This document shows, piece after piece, positions 34,453-43,466 of a DNA stretch of 49,491 nt. Every line of letters begins with the position of its first letter. Positions within the stretch are counted from its first letter, which is position 1. The notes below the pieces were generated by a model. That model ran no database searches, was not told where the DNA came from, and saw nothing but the letters and a program-made list of their open reading frames with translations. Source of the stretch: Oscillospiraceae bacterium (GTDB taxonomy: Bacteria > Bacillota > Clostridia > Monoglobales > Monoglobaceae). The position numbers and the translations under genes are program-made. Location of the stretch: contig SVKC01000010.1 in the NCBI GenBank assembly GCA_015068655.1, positions 1-49,491 of the forward strand. The letters run 5' to 3'.

Positions 34453-36258
34453 TTATGCTTCGTTGAATTTTTTCTGAATTTGGTCAACAATTTCCTTAAT
34501 TGCTTCAGGCTTTGAACTAAACAAATTCAGCTTCTTATATGGTTTTAGCATAAATCTCCAGTTTGAATAATCTTTGAATAAATCAAAATCTTCAATTTGA
34601 ACTGGTATAACCATCTTTCTGCATGTTTTTGCCTCTTCAACTTCAGTTATAACTTCAAGTGACATAACAGAACGGGTAGAAACAAATACCAGAACAATAG
34701 CACATTCCTTAATCGCCTGCGGAATTACACTATTGTGATCCTCACCACCATCAATCCCGTCCTCGGAAAGCCAGCACCGAATACCTCGTGAATTTAGTTC
34801 TCTGACAACAAGAGAAGCACGACTGTTTCCCGATTCCATATCCTCGGTCTTCTTTGATACAAAAACATATTTTCCCTTAATGGTGGAAATTCCTTTTACC
34901 TTTTTCGCACCGCCAAACAGTTCATTCCACAATCTTTTTATGTAACTTTCGACTTTATCGTATAAAGGTCCAAGCTTTGACTCATGGATTTTCAGTTTGA
35001 CATTACTTCTGAATCTCGGATAAGCTATGAGCAAAACAACAAATACAAATATCAAGAAATTCAAAAGCCCAAAAGCCAATGAAACTAAGCCTGTTATCAA
35101 TGAAACTATTATTGATATAATTGATGTTCTTTTCTTTGGAATCGCCTTTTCAATGCTGATAGGCATTTCTATCTGTTCAAATTCATCTTCCTCTGGAGCA
35201 AAATAGTTTACAATTTTTTTGTCATATCCACTATCATAAGAAGTTTTCTCCGAACATAACCCTGAACCGGGTGTTTCCTTGTGGTAAACTTCAACGTTTT
35301 CTGCATTAAGAAGTGGAATACATACTCCCTCCTTCTGCGGATCAACAGAAACTCCATCCAATGTATACACAGCTGCTGCAAAAGTTGAATCATCTCTTTC
35401 CCCTTCTGCAACAATGTGATTATAGCTCAAAGCAACACCCTTCACCTTTGATTTTGTCAAATAATTATTGTAGTTTTCATCTCCCATAGCACATCCACTG
35501 AGATACAAATCGACATCATCGGTAGTATCGCGGTATGTCGTATGACCGGCATTATCTGCAACCACAAAAATATTCTTGTTGACCTTCTCCTTTGCGAGGT
35601 GAATTACTCCGTATTCTTTTTCATAAGTGAATTCACAGGGAGAATATCCGTTTTTCATCAAAATAAACTCACGGAACGAGCCACTGAACTCCTCAAAATT
35701 TGCCGCTTTTTCCTCTCCCCAAAATACATCTCTATCCATCACTGCACCGAAAGAATATGCAGTTAAAAAAAGTATTTCCGGATTGTCTGCAAGATAATTC
35801 TCTGACCAATAATGTATATCGTATTCACTTCTATGTTGCGCAGTTTCAGTATCAGCATAAAGAACCAAACGTTTGGTTTGATGTGGTGATAATTTCAAAT
35901 CATTCAAAGCTTTGTCAATAATATTCTCAGCTTTGAATTCATTGCTGGATTTTGTATATTTTGTAAAATTCTCTTCCAAAAACTTTTGATTTGTTTCAAT
36001 ACGAATAGGCTCATTGCTTCCCGCAATGGGATAAAGCCAAATTTCCGAATGCTCCGCAATACTTGCAGCAATAATTGATTCAATCAATATGCTTTTTACC
36101 TCATCATGTCCTGAATTATCAAAAACAATATTAATTCTCTCCGTAATTTCAGGTGCTGTATACCCTAAATCCTGCTGCGGAGGATATATCCACACCGCAC
36201 TACAGGTCAACGAAAACAACAAAATAAACAAAATTCCAAATGACAAAAACTTTTTCAT
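34453..36258 (-). CDS. Membrane protein with VWA-like ectodomain, TM segment and cytosolic TIR domain
   Basis: The 601-aa protein starts with a signal peptide or anchor (MKKFLSFGILFILLFSLTC), then a region of about 350 residues opening with RINIVFDNSGHDEVKS, a VWA-type strand with a degenerate metal site (DxS kept, following Ser lost). A strongly hydrophobic segment lies at about 378-412, then a basic linker and a TIR domain at about 462-590: KGKYVFVSKKTEDM, VVRELNSRGIRCWLSEDGI, SVIPQAIKECAIVLVFVSTR, SLEVITEVEEAKTCRKMVIP. A Glu in SLEVITE is positioned like the catalytic Glu of NAD-cleaving TIRs, which is only an inference. Start ATG 36258 follows GGGGGGAATT. Topology predicts ectodomain outside and TIR inside, like a Toll receptor. 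YhcH lies 60 nt upstream on the same strand. Confidence 0.82.
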   Translation of the reverse strand: MKKFLSFGILFILLFSLTCSAVWIYPPQQDLGYTAPEITERINIVFDNSGHDEVKSILIESIIAASIAEHSEIWLYPIAGSNEPIRIETNQKFLEENFTKYTKSSNEFKAENIIDKALNDLKLSPHQTKRLVLYADTETAQHRSEYDIHYWSENYLADNPEILFLTAYSFGAVMDRDVFWGEEKAANFEEFSGSFREFILMKNGYSPCEFTYEKEYGVIHLAKEKVNKNIFVVADNAGHTTYRDTTDDVDLYLSGCAMGDENYNNYLTKSKVKGVALSYNHIVAEGERDDSTFAAAVYTLDGVSVDPQKEGVCIPLLNAENVEVYHKETPGSGLCSEKTSYDSGYDKKIVNYFAPEEDEFEQIEMPISIEKAIPKKRTSIISIIVSLITGLVSLAFGLLNFLIFVFVVLLIAYPRFRSNVKLKIHESKLGPLYDKVESYIKRLWNELFGGAKKVKGISTIKGKYVFVSKKTEDMESGNSRASLVVRELNSRGIRCWLSEDGIDGGEDHNSVIPQAIKECAIVLVFVSTRSVMSLEVITEVEEAKTCRKMVIPVQIEDFDLFKDYSNWRFMLKPYKKLNLFSSKPEAIKEIVDQIQKKFNEA

Positions 36259-36318
36259 AATTCCCCCCGTACCGCAAAACATTAAAATAATAATGTTTTT
36301 TCAAAGTATATTAAAATA

Positions 36319-36768
36319 TTAATCTACTTTTATCTTTACAACAATTTTTTTAACCGACGAAACTTCCTTGTAAGCTCTTCCCGGAGCATGAACATCATCA
36401 GGATAAAGAATAGCAAAAGTGCCGGCAGGCATATCAAGAACAACAGGCTCGTCCGTATTAAGAAGCATACAATCACGTTCTGCGTCATACTCTTTTGTAA
36501 TCTTGCAGTCGTTTATGTTCTTCCAGAAAATCTGCTCGTGACCTTCAAGAACAAACTGAAGGTCAATATATTTCTTGTGAGCCTCAAAAACGCCTTCGCA
36601 TTTTGTTTCATAAGCACTAACATTTGCATAAACATCATCGCCATCAATAAAATGCTTTCCCGTTTCAATTCCATTTTCGACCGATTTCTCAATAAATTCA
36701 AAGGCTTTGACAAACTTTTCTCCAAGCTGTGTATATAAGTTCTTGTTCCCTATCAAATCATAAATCAT
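36319..36768 (-). CDS. YhcH/YjgK/YiaL family (DUF386) protein
   Basis: This 149-aa cupin-like protein belongs to the YhcH family. It begins MIYDLIGNKNLYTQLG and contains ETKCEGVFEAHKKYIDLQF, EGHEQIFW and FAILYPDDVHAPG, with His/Glu residues that could bind metal. E. coli members act in sialic acid or other sugar catabolism (NanQ as an anomerase). No sugar genes lie beside it here, so the substrate is open. I chose ATG 36768 after GGGGACAGAG because the ten extra upstream residues are not conserved-looking. It may be co-transcribed with the downstream TIR gene, 60 nt away. Confidence 0.88.
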   Translation of the reverse strand: MIYDLIGNKNLYTQLGEKFVKAFEFIEKSVENGIETGKHFIDGDDVYANVSAYETKCEGVFEAHKKYIDLQFVLEGHEQIFWKNINDCKITKEYDAERDCMLLNTDEPVVLDMPAGTFAILYPDDVHAPGRAYKEVSSVKKIVVKIKVD

Positions 36769-36800
36769 CGCTCTGTCCCCTTGAAATATATTTTTCAAAT

Positions 36801-36830
36801 GAAAGAGCCCCTCTAAACGAGAGGCTCTCT
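36801..36830 (-). terminator. Rho-independent terminator after the SLH protein gene
   Basis: On the minus strand, AGAGCC and GGCTCT arms with an inner CTC/GAG stem form a hairpin ending in TTTCATTT. It lies 18 nt past the SLH gene stop. The T tract is imperfect. Confidence 0.65.
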
Positions 36831-36847
36831 GCTAAACTTCCTAAAAA

Positions 36848-38533
36848 TTACTGTTCATAAACTGTCCAGTCAGTATTTTCTGCAAGTTCACTCCACTTTT
36901 CATTTACAGCATCAATACGTCCGTATGTATGGCTGTTTGTAGCTTCCTGAATTGCTATGTAATACCAAGCATCTACAGTATTGTCAGGCCATACTTTCAT
37001 ATTTTCGAGGAGACAAGATGTGTCTTCGGGAATACGAACAAGTACTCTGTTTACGAGAGTTGCTGTTTCTGCACGAGTAATGAAGTTATCAGGACGGAAA
37101 GTATTATCTTCATAACCATTAATCCAGTTATACGCCACTGCTTCAAGAATATAATCTGTAGCCCAGTGGCCATCAATATCAGTAAAGATATTTTCTGCCT
37201 TTTCATTTGCTTCATCAAATCTTGCACAAATTGCAGCAAATTCAGCACGTGTAATATTTTCTTCGGGAGCAAATGTGCTCTCAGAACGTCCGTTTATGAT
37301 ACCCATTTTAGCCATTGTTGAAACAGCTGTGTTGTACCAAGCATCCTCACTTACATCCTCAAACTCATTCGCAGTTGTCATGTTTTCCTGTCTAACTTCA
37401 GCCTTGAGAAGTCTGAAGAAGATTGTCGCAACCTCAGCACGTGAGATATTGTCAAGAGGACGAATTGTTCCATCGGGATAACCCTGGAGATATGCAAAGT
37501 GTTCATCACCATTGAGCTGACCGGGAACCGGATGAGCTATTTCACCGCCTGGAGTTCCTGCTTCTGTCCAAGCTGCATAAACTGTTATATTCTTGTCAGC
37601 AACAATTGATGTAATCTTGTTTGTCAGTTCAGCATCCGAATACCAACCTGCAAATGCATAGCCTTCCTTTTCAGGAACCTCAGTAAGCTCAATCTTCTTT
37701 CCTTCAACAACAGAATCTTTCTTGTGGATTGTTCCGTCACCCATATCATATGTAATTGTAACAAATGATGTGGTTGATGAACCGCCGGCACCAGTACCTG
37801 AGCCTGTTCTAAGGTCAATCTCAACAGGTTTAATTTTTGAAGTATCCTCAGTATTTGATTCGTCTATGAACTTATATGTAACATCGTATGATTCTGTAAG
37901 ACCATTCTTAATCTTTGTAAAACCGCTTATTTGTCCCTTCATTTCACCATCACTTACAATTGAGAATCCGCCGATTTCAAGAGTAATCTTTGCAGGAAGG
38001 TTCAAAATATCAGCAACAGTTACATCCTCTTTAATATCAATAACTGCAGAAACAAGGTTTTCTCTTTCCAAGATTCTTGTTGGACCTTCTTCAAAAACAT
38101 CAGAAGTAGCAGAATCATCAAACTTAAAGCCTTTGAGCGCACCTGTTTCAATATCGGCAGGAGGTGTTACACCTGTCCACTCAGCTGAAAAAGTGAATGA
38201 GCCTTCTACCGGCAATGCCATAAAAGCTGCCAACTCATCAGCATCTGTAAGAGCTGTTTCCGCATTCTTAACAACCTTCTCAACAACCTTTTTTACATCC
38301 GCCATATCAATTTCAGCCATAAAGGTTGCTTCTGCATCTTTTCTTCCTCTAACCAAGTCAGCGTATGTACCGCCTACTGTAAGCTTGCCGGCAATGTCTG
38401 TTGCCACAACAACATCTCTTTCAAGAGACTGGCAAATTACCAAAAACTCATCTTTTGTTGTCGCACTAACATTGCAGAAACAACTCATCAAAAGAGTTGA
38501 AACGAGCAACAATGCCACTAAAGTTTTCTTCAT
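36848..38533 (-). CDS. Secreted SLH-domain surface protein with InlB B-repeat
   Basis: The 561-aa protein has a signal peptide (MKKTLVALLLVSTLLMSCFC, cleavage near NVSA-T) and an N-terminal region of about 240 residues of unknown fold. One InlB B/Listeria-Bacteroides repeat follows (about 270-335), with VTITYDMGDGTIHKKDS and GYAFAGWYSDAELTN. Three C-terminal SLH domains bind secondary cell-wall polymer: YLQGYPDGTIRPLDNISRAE, MGIINGRSESTFAPEENITR and NWINGYEDNTFRPDNFITRA. It is thus displayed on the cell surface. AAGGAGGACA precedes ATG 38533, and the longer frame extends into the promoter. It is monocistronic, with a promoter 76 nt upstream and a terminator after it. The ligand of the N-terminal region is unknown. 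Confidence 0.9.
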   Translation of the reverse strand: MKKTLVALLLVSTLLMSCFCNVSATTKDEFLVICQSLERDVVVATDIAGKLTVGGTYADLVRGRKDAEATFMAEIDMADVKKVVEKVVKNAETALTDADELAAFMALPVEGSFTFSAEWTGVTPPADIETGALKGFKFDDSATSDVFEEGPTRILERENLVSAVIDIKEDVTVADILNLPAKITLEIGGFSIVSDGEMKGQISGFTKIKNGLTESYDVTYKFIDESNTEDTSKIKPVEIDLRTGSGTGAGGSSTTSFVTITYDMGDGTIHKKDSVVEGKKIELTEVPEKEGYAFAGWYSDAELTNKITSIVADKNITVYAAWTEAGTPGGEIAHPVPGQLNGDEHFAYLQGYPDGTIRPLDNISRAEVATIFFRLLKAEVRQENMTTANEFEDVSEDAWYNTAVSTMAKMGIINGRSESTFAPEENITRAEFAAICARFDEANEKAENIFTDIDGHWATDYILEAVAYNWINGYEDNTFRPDNFITRAETATLVNRVLVRIPEDTSCLLENMKVWPDNTVDAWYYIAIQEATNSHTYGRIDAVNEKWSELAENTDWTVYEQ

Positions 38534-38608
38534 ATAAATGTCCTCCTTTTTTTTGTTATTATGCCAAATACCCGCACAACAACACATATTACATCTATTA
38601 TTAGTATT

Positions 38609-38637
38609 AGAATACCACATTATTCTGTGTCTGTCAA
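38609..38637 (-). promoter_or_regulatory. Sigma-A-type promoter of the SLH protein gene
   Basis: Reading the minus strand: TTGACA (38637-38632), a 17-bp spacer and TATTCT (38614-38609), followed by a leader of about 70 nt with a good ribosome-binding site. Confidence 0.8.
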
Positions 38638-38715
38638 GATTTGAAAACACAACTTTGATAGAAATTTTACAAAAAAATTTATCAAAAATTTTTTAAAATT
38701 TTTTTGAATTAGTAC

Positions 38716-38744
38716 TTGACATTTAGAAAAAGATATGCTACAAT
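38716..38744 (+). promoter_or_regulatory. Promoter of the tRNA-Ser pair
   Basis: TTGACA (38716-38721), a 17-bp spacer and TACAAT (38739-38744) lie 30 nt before the first tRNA. The run of A and T tracts at 38662-38712 may act as an UP element. Confidence 0.85.
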
Positions 38745-38774
38745 ATCAAAGTCGTTTGAGAAAGCGATACTTAC

Positions 38775-38861
38775 GGAGAGGTGTCCGAGTGGTTTAAGGA
38801 GCTAGTCTTGAAAACTAGTGATGCGAAAGCACCCAGAGTTCGAATCTCTGCCTCTCCGCCA
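38775..38861 (+). tRNA. tRNA-Ser (anticodon UGA)
   Basis: The 7-bp acceptor stem GGAGAGG pairs with CCTCTCC, with discriminator G and an encoded CCA at 38859-38861. The anticodon loop CTTGAAA reads UGA. A long variable arm (around GATGCGAAAGCACC) and the T loop GTTCGAATC mark a class II serine tRNA. Confidence 0.97.
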
Positions 38862-38887
38862 TTTTTATATTTGTATGTTTTAAATTC

Positions 38888-38978
38888 GGAGAAGTACTCA
38901 AGAGGCCGAAGAGGCGCCCCTGCTAAGGGTGTAGGTCGTGAAAGCGGCGCGAGAGTTCAAATCTCTCCTTCTCCGCCA
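38888..38978 (+). tRNA. tRNA-Ser (anticodon GCU)
   Basis: The acceptor stem GGAGAAG pairs with CTTCTCC, discriminator G, encoded CCA at 38976-38978. The anticodon loop CTGCTAA reads GCU. The long variable arm and GTTCAAATC T loop confirm a class II serine tRNA. It lies 26 nt after the first and is probably in the same transcript. Confidence 0.97.
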
Positions 38979-39018
38979 GAGAAAGCACAATTTTTTTAAA
39001 ATTGTGCTTTCTTTTTTT
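38979..39018 (+). terminator. Rho-independent terminator of the tRNA-Ser operon
   Basis: GAAAGCACAATTT (38981-38993) pairs with AAATTGTGCTTTC (38998-39011-region) and is followed by a T7 run. It starts directly behind the second tRNA. Confidence 0.92.
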
Positions 39019-39041
39019 GTCTGCATAAACGGTTATAAAAG

Positions 39042-39083
39042 AAAAAAACCAGAAGGGCAATGCAATCGCATTGCCCTTCTGGT
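39042..39083 (-). terminator. Rho-independent terminator of the polysaccharide/EAL operon
   Basis: A 16-bp stem ACCAGAAGGGCAATGC/GCATTGCCCTTCTGGT with a 4-nt loop is followed on the minus strand by seven T residues. It lies about 9 nt beyond the stop of the last EAL gene, marking the end of the long minus-strand operon. Confidence 0.92.
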
Positions 39084-39091
39084 ACATAATA

Positions 39092-40024
39092 TCAACTATT
39101 TTGTTTGAAATATTTTTCTATGAAGGCTTCACACTCTTCAAGGGGAATCGGTTTCGAATAATACCACCCCTGAATATAATCACAGGCAGACTGCGACACA
39201 AGTGTATTTTGATCTTCCGTTTCAACACCTTCACAGATTACCGATATATTGAGGTTATGAGCGAGCGCAATGATACCCGCAAACAAATCCTTGCCGCGCT
39301 TCGTGCTTGTTTTTAACAAAATATCACGGTCAATTTTTACAACATCAATGGAATAATCGCAAAGATTTGCAAGAGAAGTATATCCACTGCCTAAATCATC
39401 AAGGTAAATCTTAAAGCAAAGGTCTTTACATAGTCTGACGTTTCTTTTTGCCGTTTCTCTGTCTTTTTCTATGGCATCTTCTGTTATTTCTATTGCCAGC
39501 TTTGATTTGTCAAAATCATAGGCTTGTAGAATCATTTTAAGCTTGTCAATACAATCTTCTTCAGAAAGTGTTATCCTTGTAAAATTACATGATATTGAAA
39601 TATCCTTGTATTCTGTATCTCTCCATTTTTCAAGCTGACGGCAAGCACACTCAAACATATAAAAATCATGCCTACTGATTAGTCCTGCCGTTTCCATATA
39701 ACCAATATAATTCCCCGGTCCTATAATCCCTTTTTGCGGATTTTCCCATCTGGAAAGAGCTTCTGCGGAAATAATATTTTTGGTCTTGTTGTCAACAACA
39801 AACTGAAGATACATCTTGAACTCATCGTTTTTTATTCCTTCCAAAATACTGTCTGTAATTTTCTTTTCTTCTTCTGTTGTAATATCATTTTTCTTGTTAG
39901 AATCAATTTTCTCAACAGCTGCATTACGTTTTTTCATACTCCTGATTCGAAACAGTAATACAACAACAAAAGCAGATTGCACAAAAAATGCAAATATTGC
40001 TATAAACATTATTACCTTTTCCAT
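39092..40024 (-). CDS. Membrane-anchored EAL-domain c-di-GMP phosphodiesterase
   Basis: The 310-aa protein has one N-terminal transmembrane helix (about residues 4-26), a short linker and a single EAL domain (about 60-305). The expected catalytic residues appear present: EALSRW, the Asn in ISCNFTR, LAIEITED, IYLDDLGSGYTSL with the paired Asp, VVKIDRDIL with Lys, VICEGVETEDQ and the Gln in YIQGWYY. It should hydrolyse c-di-GMP to pGpG. No sensory or GGDEF domain is attached. It is the last gene of the polysaccharide operon and ends at a strong terminator. Confidence 0.9.
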   Translation of the reverse strand: MEKVIMFIAIFAFFVQSAFVVVLLFRIRSMKKRNAAVEKIDSNKKNDITTEEEKKITDSILEGIKNDEFKMYLQFVVDNKTKNIISAEALSRWENPQKGIIGPGNYIGYMETAGLISRHDFYMFECACRQLEKWRDTEYKDISISCNFTRITLSEEDCIDKLKMILQAYDFDKSKLAIEITEDAIEKDRETAKRNVRLCKDLCFKIYLDDLGSGYTSLANLCDYSIDVVKIDRDILLKTSTKRGKDLFAGIIALAHNLNISVICEGVETEDQNTLVSQSACDYIQGWYYSKPIPLEECEAFIEKYFKQNS

Positions 40025-40048
40025 TTTCTGTACACCCCCCTTACAATA

Positions 40049-40996
40049 TTATTTATATTGTTCAACTGCTATAAAATTTTTCTTTGCACTCTTTACGGTC
40101 GAAGAAATTATGTACTTTGGTCTGCCTTTAATTTCTTCATAAATACGCGCAATATAGTATCCAATTATTCCAAGGCTTATCATAATTATACTCCCTATAA
40201 AGATAGTTATAATTATTACCGTTGTCATGCCTTCAAGAGCTCGTCCGATTATTTTGTCAATAAGCGCCCAAACACTGAATATAACCGATATAACAAGCAT
40301 CACAAAACCTAAAGCTGTTACAATCTGCATTGGAGCGGTAGAATATGATGAAATGTTTGAAATTGCATACTTCACAAGTCCCCGGGTTGACCATTTGGAT
40401 TCGCCATCTACGCGCATATTGACATCATATTCAACTGTTGCTTTCTTGTATCCTACCCAATAAGAGATTGCCCTGAAAAAACCTCTTTCCGGCATATTGT
40501 TAATCACATCAACAACTTTTCTGTCCAAAAGCTTGAAATCCGACGAATTTGCCATATCGAAACCCGCCATACGACTGATAACCGAATAAAAAATCTTTGC
40601 GCCAATGCTGTGCATTTTTTTTTCCTGTCCGCGCTCTTTTTTTATTCCTTCAACAATCTCATATCCCTGTTCCCACAAGCGATACATCTCAACTATCTTT
40701 TCGGGCGGATGCTGAAGGTCACAGTCAATAACAACAGCACAATCACCGTTTGCTGCGGCTAAACCCGCAGATATAGCTGATTCTTTTCCAAAATTTCTTG
40801 AAAAGTTCAGTCCAATTATATTTTCTTTCTCTCCGGAAAGTTCGGTTATCATTTTGTAAGTCTGATCCTGTGAGCCATCATTTACAAAAATAAACTCACT
40901 GTCAATATTATTTTCTGCAAGCAAAGAGTGTATAGCGATATATGCACGTCTTATACACTTCTCTTCATTATAGGCAGGAATGATTACTGATAACAT
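40049..40996 (-). CDS. GT2 polyprenyl-phosphate glycosyltransferase (GtrB/DPM1-like)
   Basis: The 315-aa protein has a GT-A catalytic domain, MLSVIIPAYNEEKCIRRAY, IFVNDGSQDQTYKMI and VVIDCDLQHPPEKIVEM (the DxD-like Asp cluster), followed by two C-terminal transmembrane helices (about 230-255 and 265-290). That is typical of GtrB and bactoprenol-phosphate glucosyl- or mannosyltransferases, which load a sugar onto undecaprenyl phosphate at the inner membrane face. It lies between the two EAL genes and probably supplies or modifies a surface glycan. Confidence 0.92.
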   Translation of the reverse strand: MLSVIIPAYNEEKCIRRAYIAIHSLLAENNIDSEFIFVNDGSQDQTYKMITELSGEKENIIGLNFSRNFGKESAISAGLAAANGDCAVVIDCDLQHPPEKIVEMYRLWEQGYEIVEGIKKERGQEKKMHSIGAKIFYSVISRMAGFDMANSSDFKLLDRKVVDVINNMPERGFFRAISYWVGYKKATVEYDVNMRVDGESKWSTRGLVKYAISNISSYSTAPMQIVTALGFVMLVISVIFSVWALIDKIIGRALEGMTTVIIITIFIGSIIMISLGIIGYYIARIYEEIKGRPKYIISSTVKSAKKNFIAVEQYK

Positions 40997-41007
40997 AAAA
41001 AACCACC

Positions 41008-42375
41008 TTACTGTTTCTCAAATAATGTTTCAAGCTTTGCAACAGGCATTGGACGATAAAAATAATATCCTTGAAGCATATCACAACCTGCTTCCACAAC
41101 CGTGTTTTTGTGTTCTTCTGTTTCTATCCCCTCACATAAGGTCTTGAACCCTAAGTCATGTGCGGTTCGGATAATATTTTTCAAAATCAAAAATCCCGTT
41201 TGGTTAATTGCATTTTGTGTTATTGCTTTATCAATTTTCACAATGCTTATATCAAAATCCGTCAAATCTCCAAAACTGGTATAGCCTTTGCCGAAGTCAT
41301 CCAAAAGAATCAAGATTCCCTTTTCTTTTAAACGAGTCAAATTTGATACCATTACAACTTTTTCATCTTCATTCAGACTCTTGTCCTCAAGGATTTCAAC
41401 TGCAATACACGAATAATCAATGTCATATTTTTCTATAATATTTATTATATTATCTGCCAGATTCCGGTCACAAAGAGTATATCGGGAAAAATTGATTGTG
41501 TACACATATTTAACTCGATTTTCTTTGTCGTTTGAAATCCATTTGCAATTTTTTTCAAAGATATAATAATCAAATTTCTCGTTTAATCCTACATTGTTCA
41601 CTGCCGAAAGGAAAAAGTATGGCGTCAAAACCCCCTCGGTTGGAGAATTAAGTCGAGACAGCACCTCTGCGCCCATAATCTTGTTTGTTTTTGCATCCAG
41701 AATAGGTTGATACTCAAGGAAAAATCTGTTGTTGTCAATTTCATTCCGGATATTGTTTTCGATTTTGATTTTTCTTTCAAATTCTTTCCCGTTTGAGCTA
41801 TCCCATCGGCAGTACAAAACATCCTTGTCTTCTGCTATACTGCACGCCTGTTTTGCTCTTGCAAGGGCTGTATCAAAGGAAACATCTGTTGCGCTGGTCA
41901 TATGATAACCGAAATTTGTACGAACAACATTCACCACACCATATTTCACCAATGCTTCATTGATTTCTTCAAAGCAACTGTTGAGGCATCGTTCCAGTTC
42001 ATCTGCTTCCAGATTGTTGATTGCAACAAAATTCGCTTCGCCGTAAAGAGAAATCTCGCCCCCTGCATCGAGACACAGATAGCTGAACAAAATTTTTTTT
42101 ATTTGTTCATACATTCTGACAGCCTTTGATGCCGAATACAGTCTTTTCATACCATCAAGAGATATTGAAACATATATAATTGAACGGTTTTTTCTGGAAG
42201 CTCCTGCTTTTTCAAAGTCATTTTCTATTTTCCCTATACCGCAAAAGCCTTTCTCAGCTGTTCCTTTTGCTGTTTTCACAGATTTCATCGTAAAGAACAA
42301 TCCTACAAGGCCCATTATAAGGAAAAACATTACAAGAATAGTTATAATTACATAAGGGTATTCAAAAAATTTCAT
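41008..42375 (-). CDS. Membrane protein with degenerate GGDEF and intact EAL domain
   Basis: The 455-aa protein has one N-terminal transmembrane helix (about 8-30), a GGDEF-like domain (about 60-195) whose active-site loop reads ISLYGEANFVAI instead of GGDEF, so no cyclase activity is expected, and an EAL domain (about 210-450). The EAL residues look complete: AEVLSRL, the Asn in YTINFSRYTL, IAVEILEDK, LLDDFGKGYTSF, IVKIDKAIT, LCEGIETEEH and LQGYYFY. It is likely a c-di-GMP phosphodiesterase with the GGDEF fold as a regulatory module. AGGAG precedes ATG 42375. It sits inside the glycosyltransferase operon. Confidence 0.88.
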   Translation of the reverse strand: MKFFEYPYVIITILVMFFLIMGLVGLFFTMKSVKTAKGTAEKGFCGIGKIENDFEKAGASRKNRSIIYVSISLDGMKRLYSASKAVRMYEQIKKILFSYLCLDAGGEISLYGEANFVAINNLEADELERCLNSCFEEINEALVKYGVVNVVRTNFGYHMTSATDVSFDTALARAKQACSIAEDKDVLYCRWDSSNGKEFERKIKIENNIRNEIDNNRFFLEYQPILDAKTNKIMGAEVLSRLNSPTEGVLTPYFFLSAVNNVGLNEKFDYYIFEKNCKWISNDKENRVKYVYTINFSRYTLCDRNLADNIINIIEKYDIDYSCIAVEILEDKSLNEDEKVVMVSNLTRLKEKGILILLDDFGKGYTSFGDLTDFDISIVKIDKAITQNAINQTGFLILKNIIRTAHDLGFKTLCEGIETEEHKNTVVEAGCDMLQGYYFYRPMPVAKLETLFEKQ

Positions 42376-42393
42376 TTTTCAGACTCCTGCCAT

Positions 42394-43458
42394 CTATTTT
42401 TCAAAAATAGGAAACTCCCTCGTTCCTGATGTCTGCTTGAGACCCAAATCCGACGCTACTTTCATACACTTTGCAATGTCTTTTTTCGCCGTTTGTTTTC
42501 TTCGGGTAATTTCTTTCATCAAAAAGAATGGATTAAAACTGAGCATCGCTTTCACAACATCGGTTTTTGACACACCGCATCTTTTGTATTCAGCCAAAAT
42601 TTCCAGAAGTGCATAGCTTATTGTTTTCTTATCAAAATTTTTGCCGCTCACACGCTTCAACCATTTTGCATATTCAAGGAACTTGTCTATATCAGCATTT
42701 TCTTTGAAATAGATTCCGCTGATATAAAACTCCTGCATTTTTTCATCCAATTTCTGAAGAAGGGTCCCATAATATTTCTGCTGTATTTTCAGCACTTCGG
42801 AATGTTGTCTTTCAAGAGTTGTGCTTGTAATTTGCTTGTCGTGAAGTCGATATATCAAGAGACATTCAGGAAGAATCTCTATTTTCTGCTCTCCCATCAT
42901 CATTCTCGTCCACAACTCAAGGTCTTCGGTACATGTAAGTCCGGTGTCATAATTAAACTTTTTCATTACCTCACTCTTTGCAATAACACCGGGATGAAGT
43001 ATTGGGTTTGCCACAAGAAGCATTGCACGCAACGCTTGATTGTCACAACGTCCTCCTGCCCCGCCTGACATATATACACCATTTTTCACGGTCATAAATC
43101 TGCAAGAAGATAATGCAACATCACTGTTTTCTTCCATAAACTTATATTGTTTTTCAAATCTATCGGGAAGACAGATGTCATCAGCATCCATTCTTGCTAT
43201 ATATTTCCCGCAAGAAAAAGAAATAGCCTTGTTGAGTGATGCAGGAAGCCTCAAATTAACTTCATTTGTATGAACCTTTATTCTTTCATCCCTCAGGGAA
43301 ATCCTGTCAAGTATTTCAGCTGTGGAATCTGTTGAACAATCGTTTATAACAATCAGCTCCCAATTGGTAAAAGTCTGTTTTATAACACTTTCTATTGCTT
43401 CTTCAATATATGTTTCGCCGTTATACACACTCATAATTACCGATATATCAGGCTTCAT
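42394..43458 (-). CDS. GT2 glycosyltransferase
   Basis: The 354-aa protein begins MKPDISVIMSVYNGETYIEE and has VINDCSTDSTAEIL and YIARMDADDICLPDRFEKQ (DxD motif), a standard GT-A nucleotide-sugar transferase. No transmembrane helix is evident, so it is probably a cytosolic or peripheral enzyme adding one sugar to the repeat unit. I chose ATG 43458 after GGGTGAAAT, 8 nt after the previous stop; the longer frame overlaps the upstream gene. Donor and linkage cannot be read from sequence. Confidence 0.9.
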   Translation of the reverse strand: MKPDISVIMSVYNGETYIEEAIESVIKQTFTNWELIVINDCSTDSTAEILDRISLRDERIKVHTNEVNLRLPASLNKAISFSCGKYIARMDADDICLPDRFEKQYKFMEENSDVALSSCRFMTVKNGVYMSGGAGGRCDNQALRAMLLVANPILHPGVIAKSEVMKKFNYDTGLTCTEDLELWTRMMMGEQKIEILPECLLIYRLHDKQITSTTLERQHSEVLKIQQKYYGTLLQKLDEKMQEFYISGIYFKENADIDKFLEYAKWLKRVSGKNFDKKTISYALLEILAEYKRCGVSKTDVVKAMLSFNPFFLMKEITRRKQTAKKDIAKCMKVASDLGLKQTSGTREFPIFEK

Positions 43459-43466
43459 AAGATATT

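Noticed and set aside
37722-38537. Long open frame (271 codons, + strand) antisense to the SLH protein gene
   Set aside because: The minus strand encodes a signal peptide, an InlB repeat and three SLH domains with a promoter and terminator. The antisense frame is Ser/Val-rich without motifs.
38781-38999. 72-codon + strand frame
   Set aside because: It spans two clear tRNA-Ser genes and their terminator.
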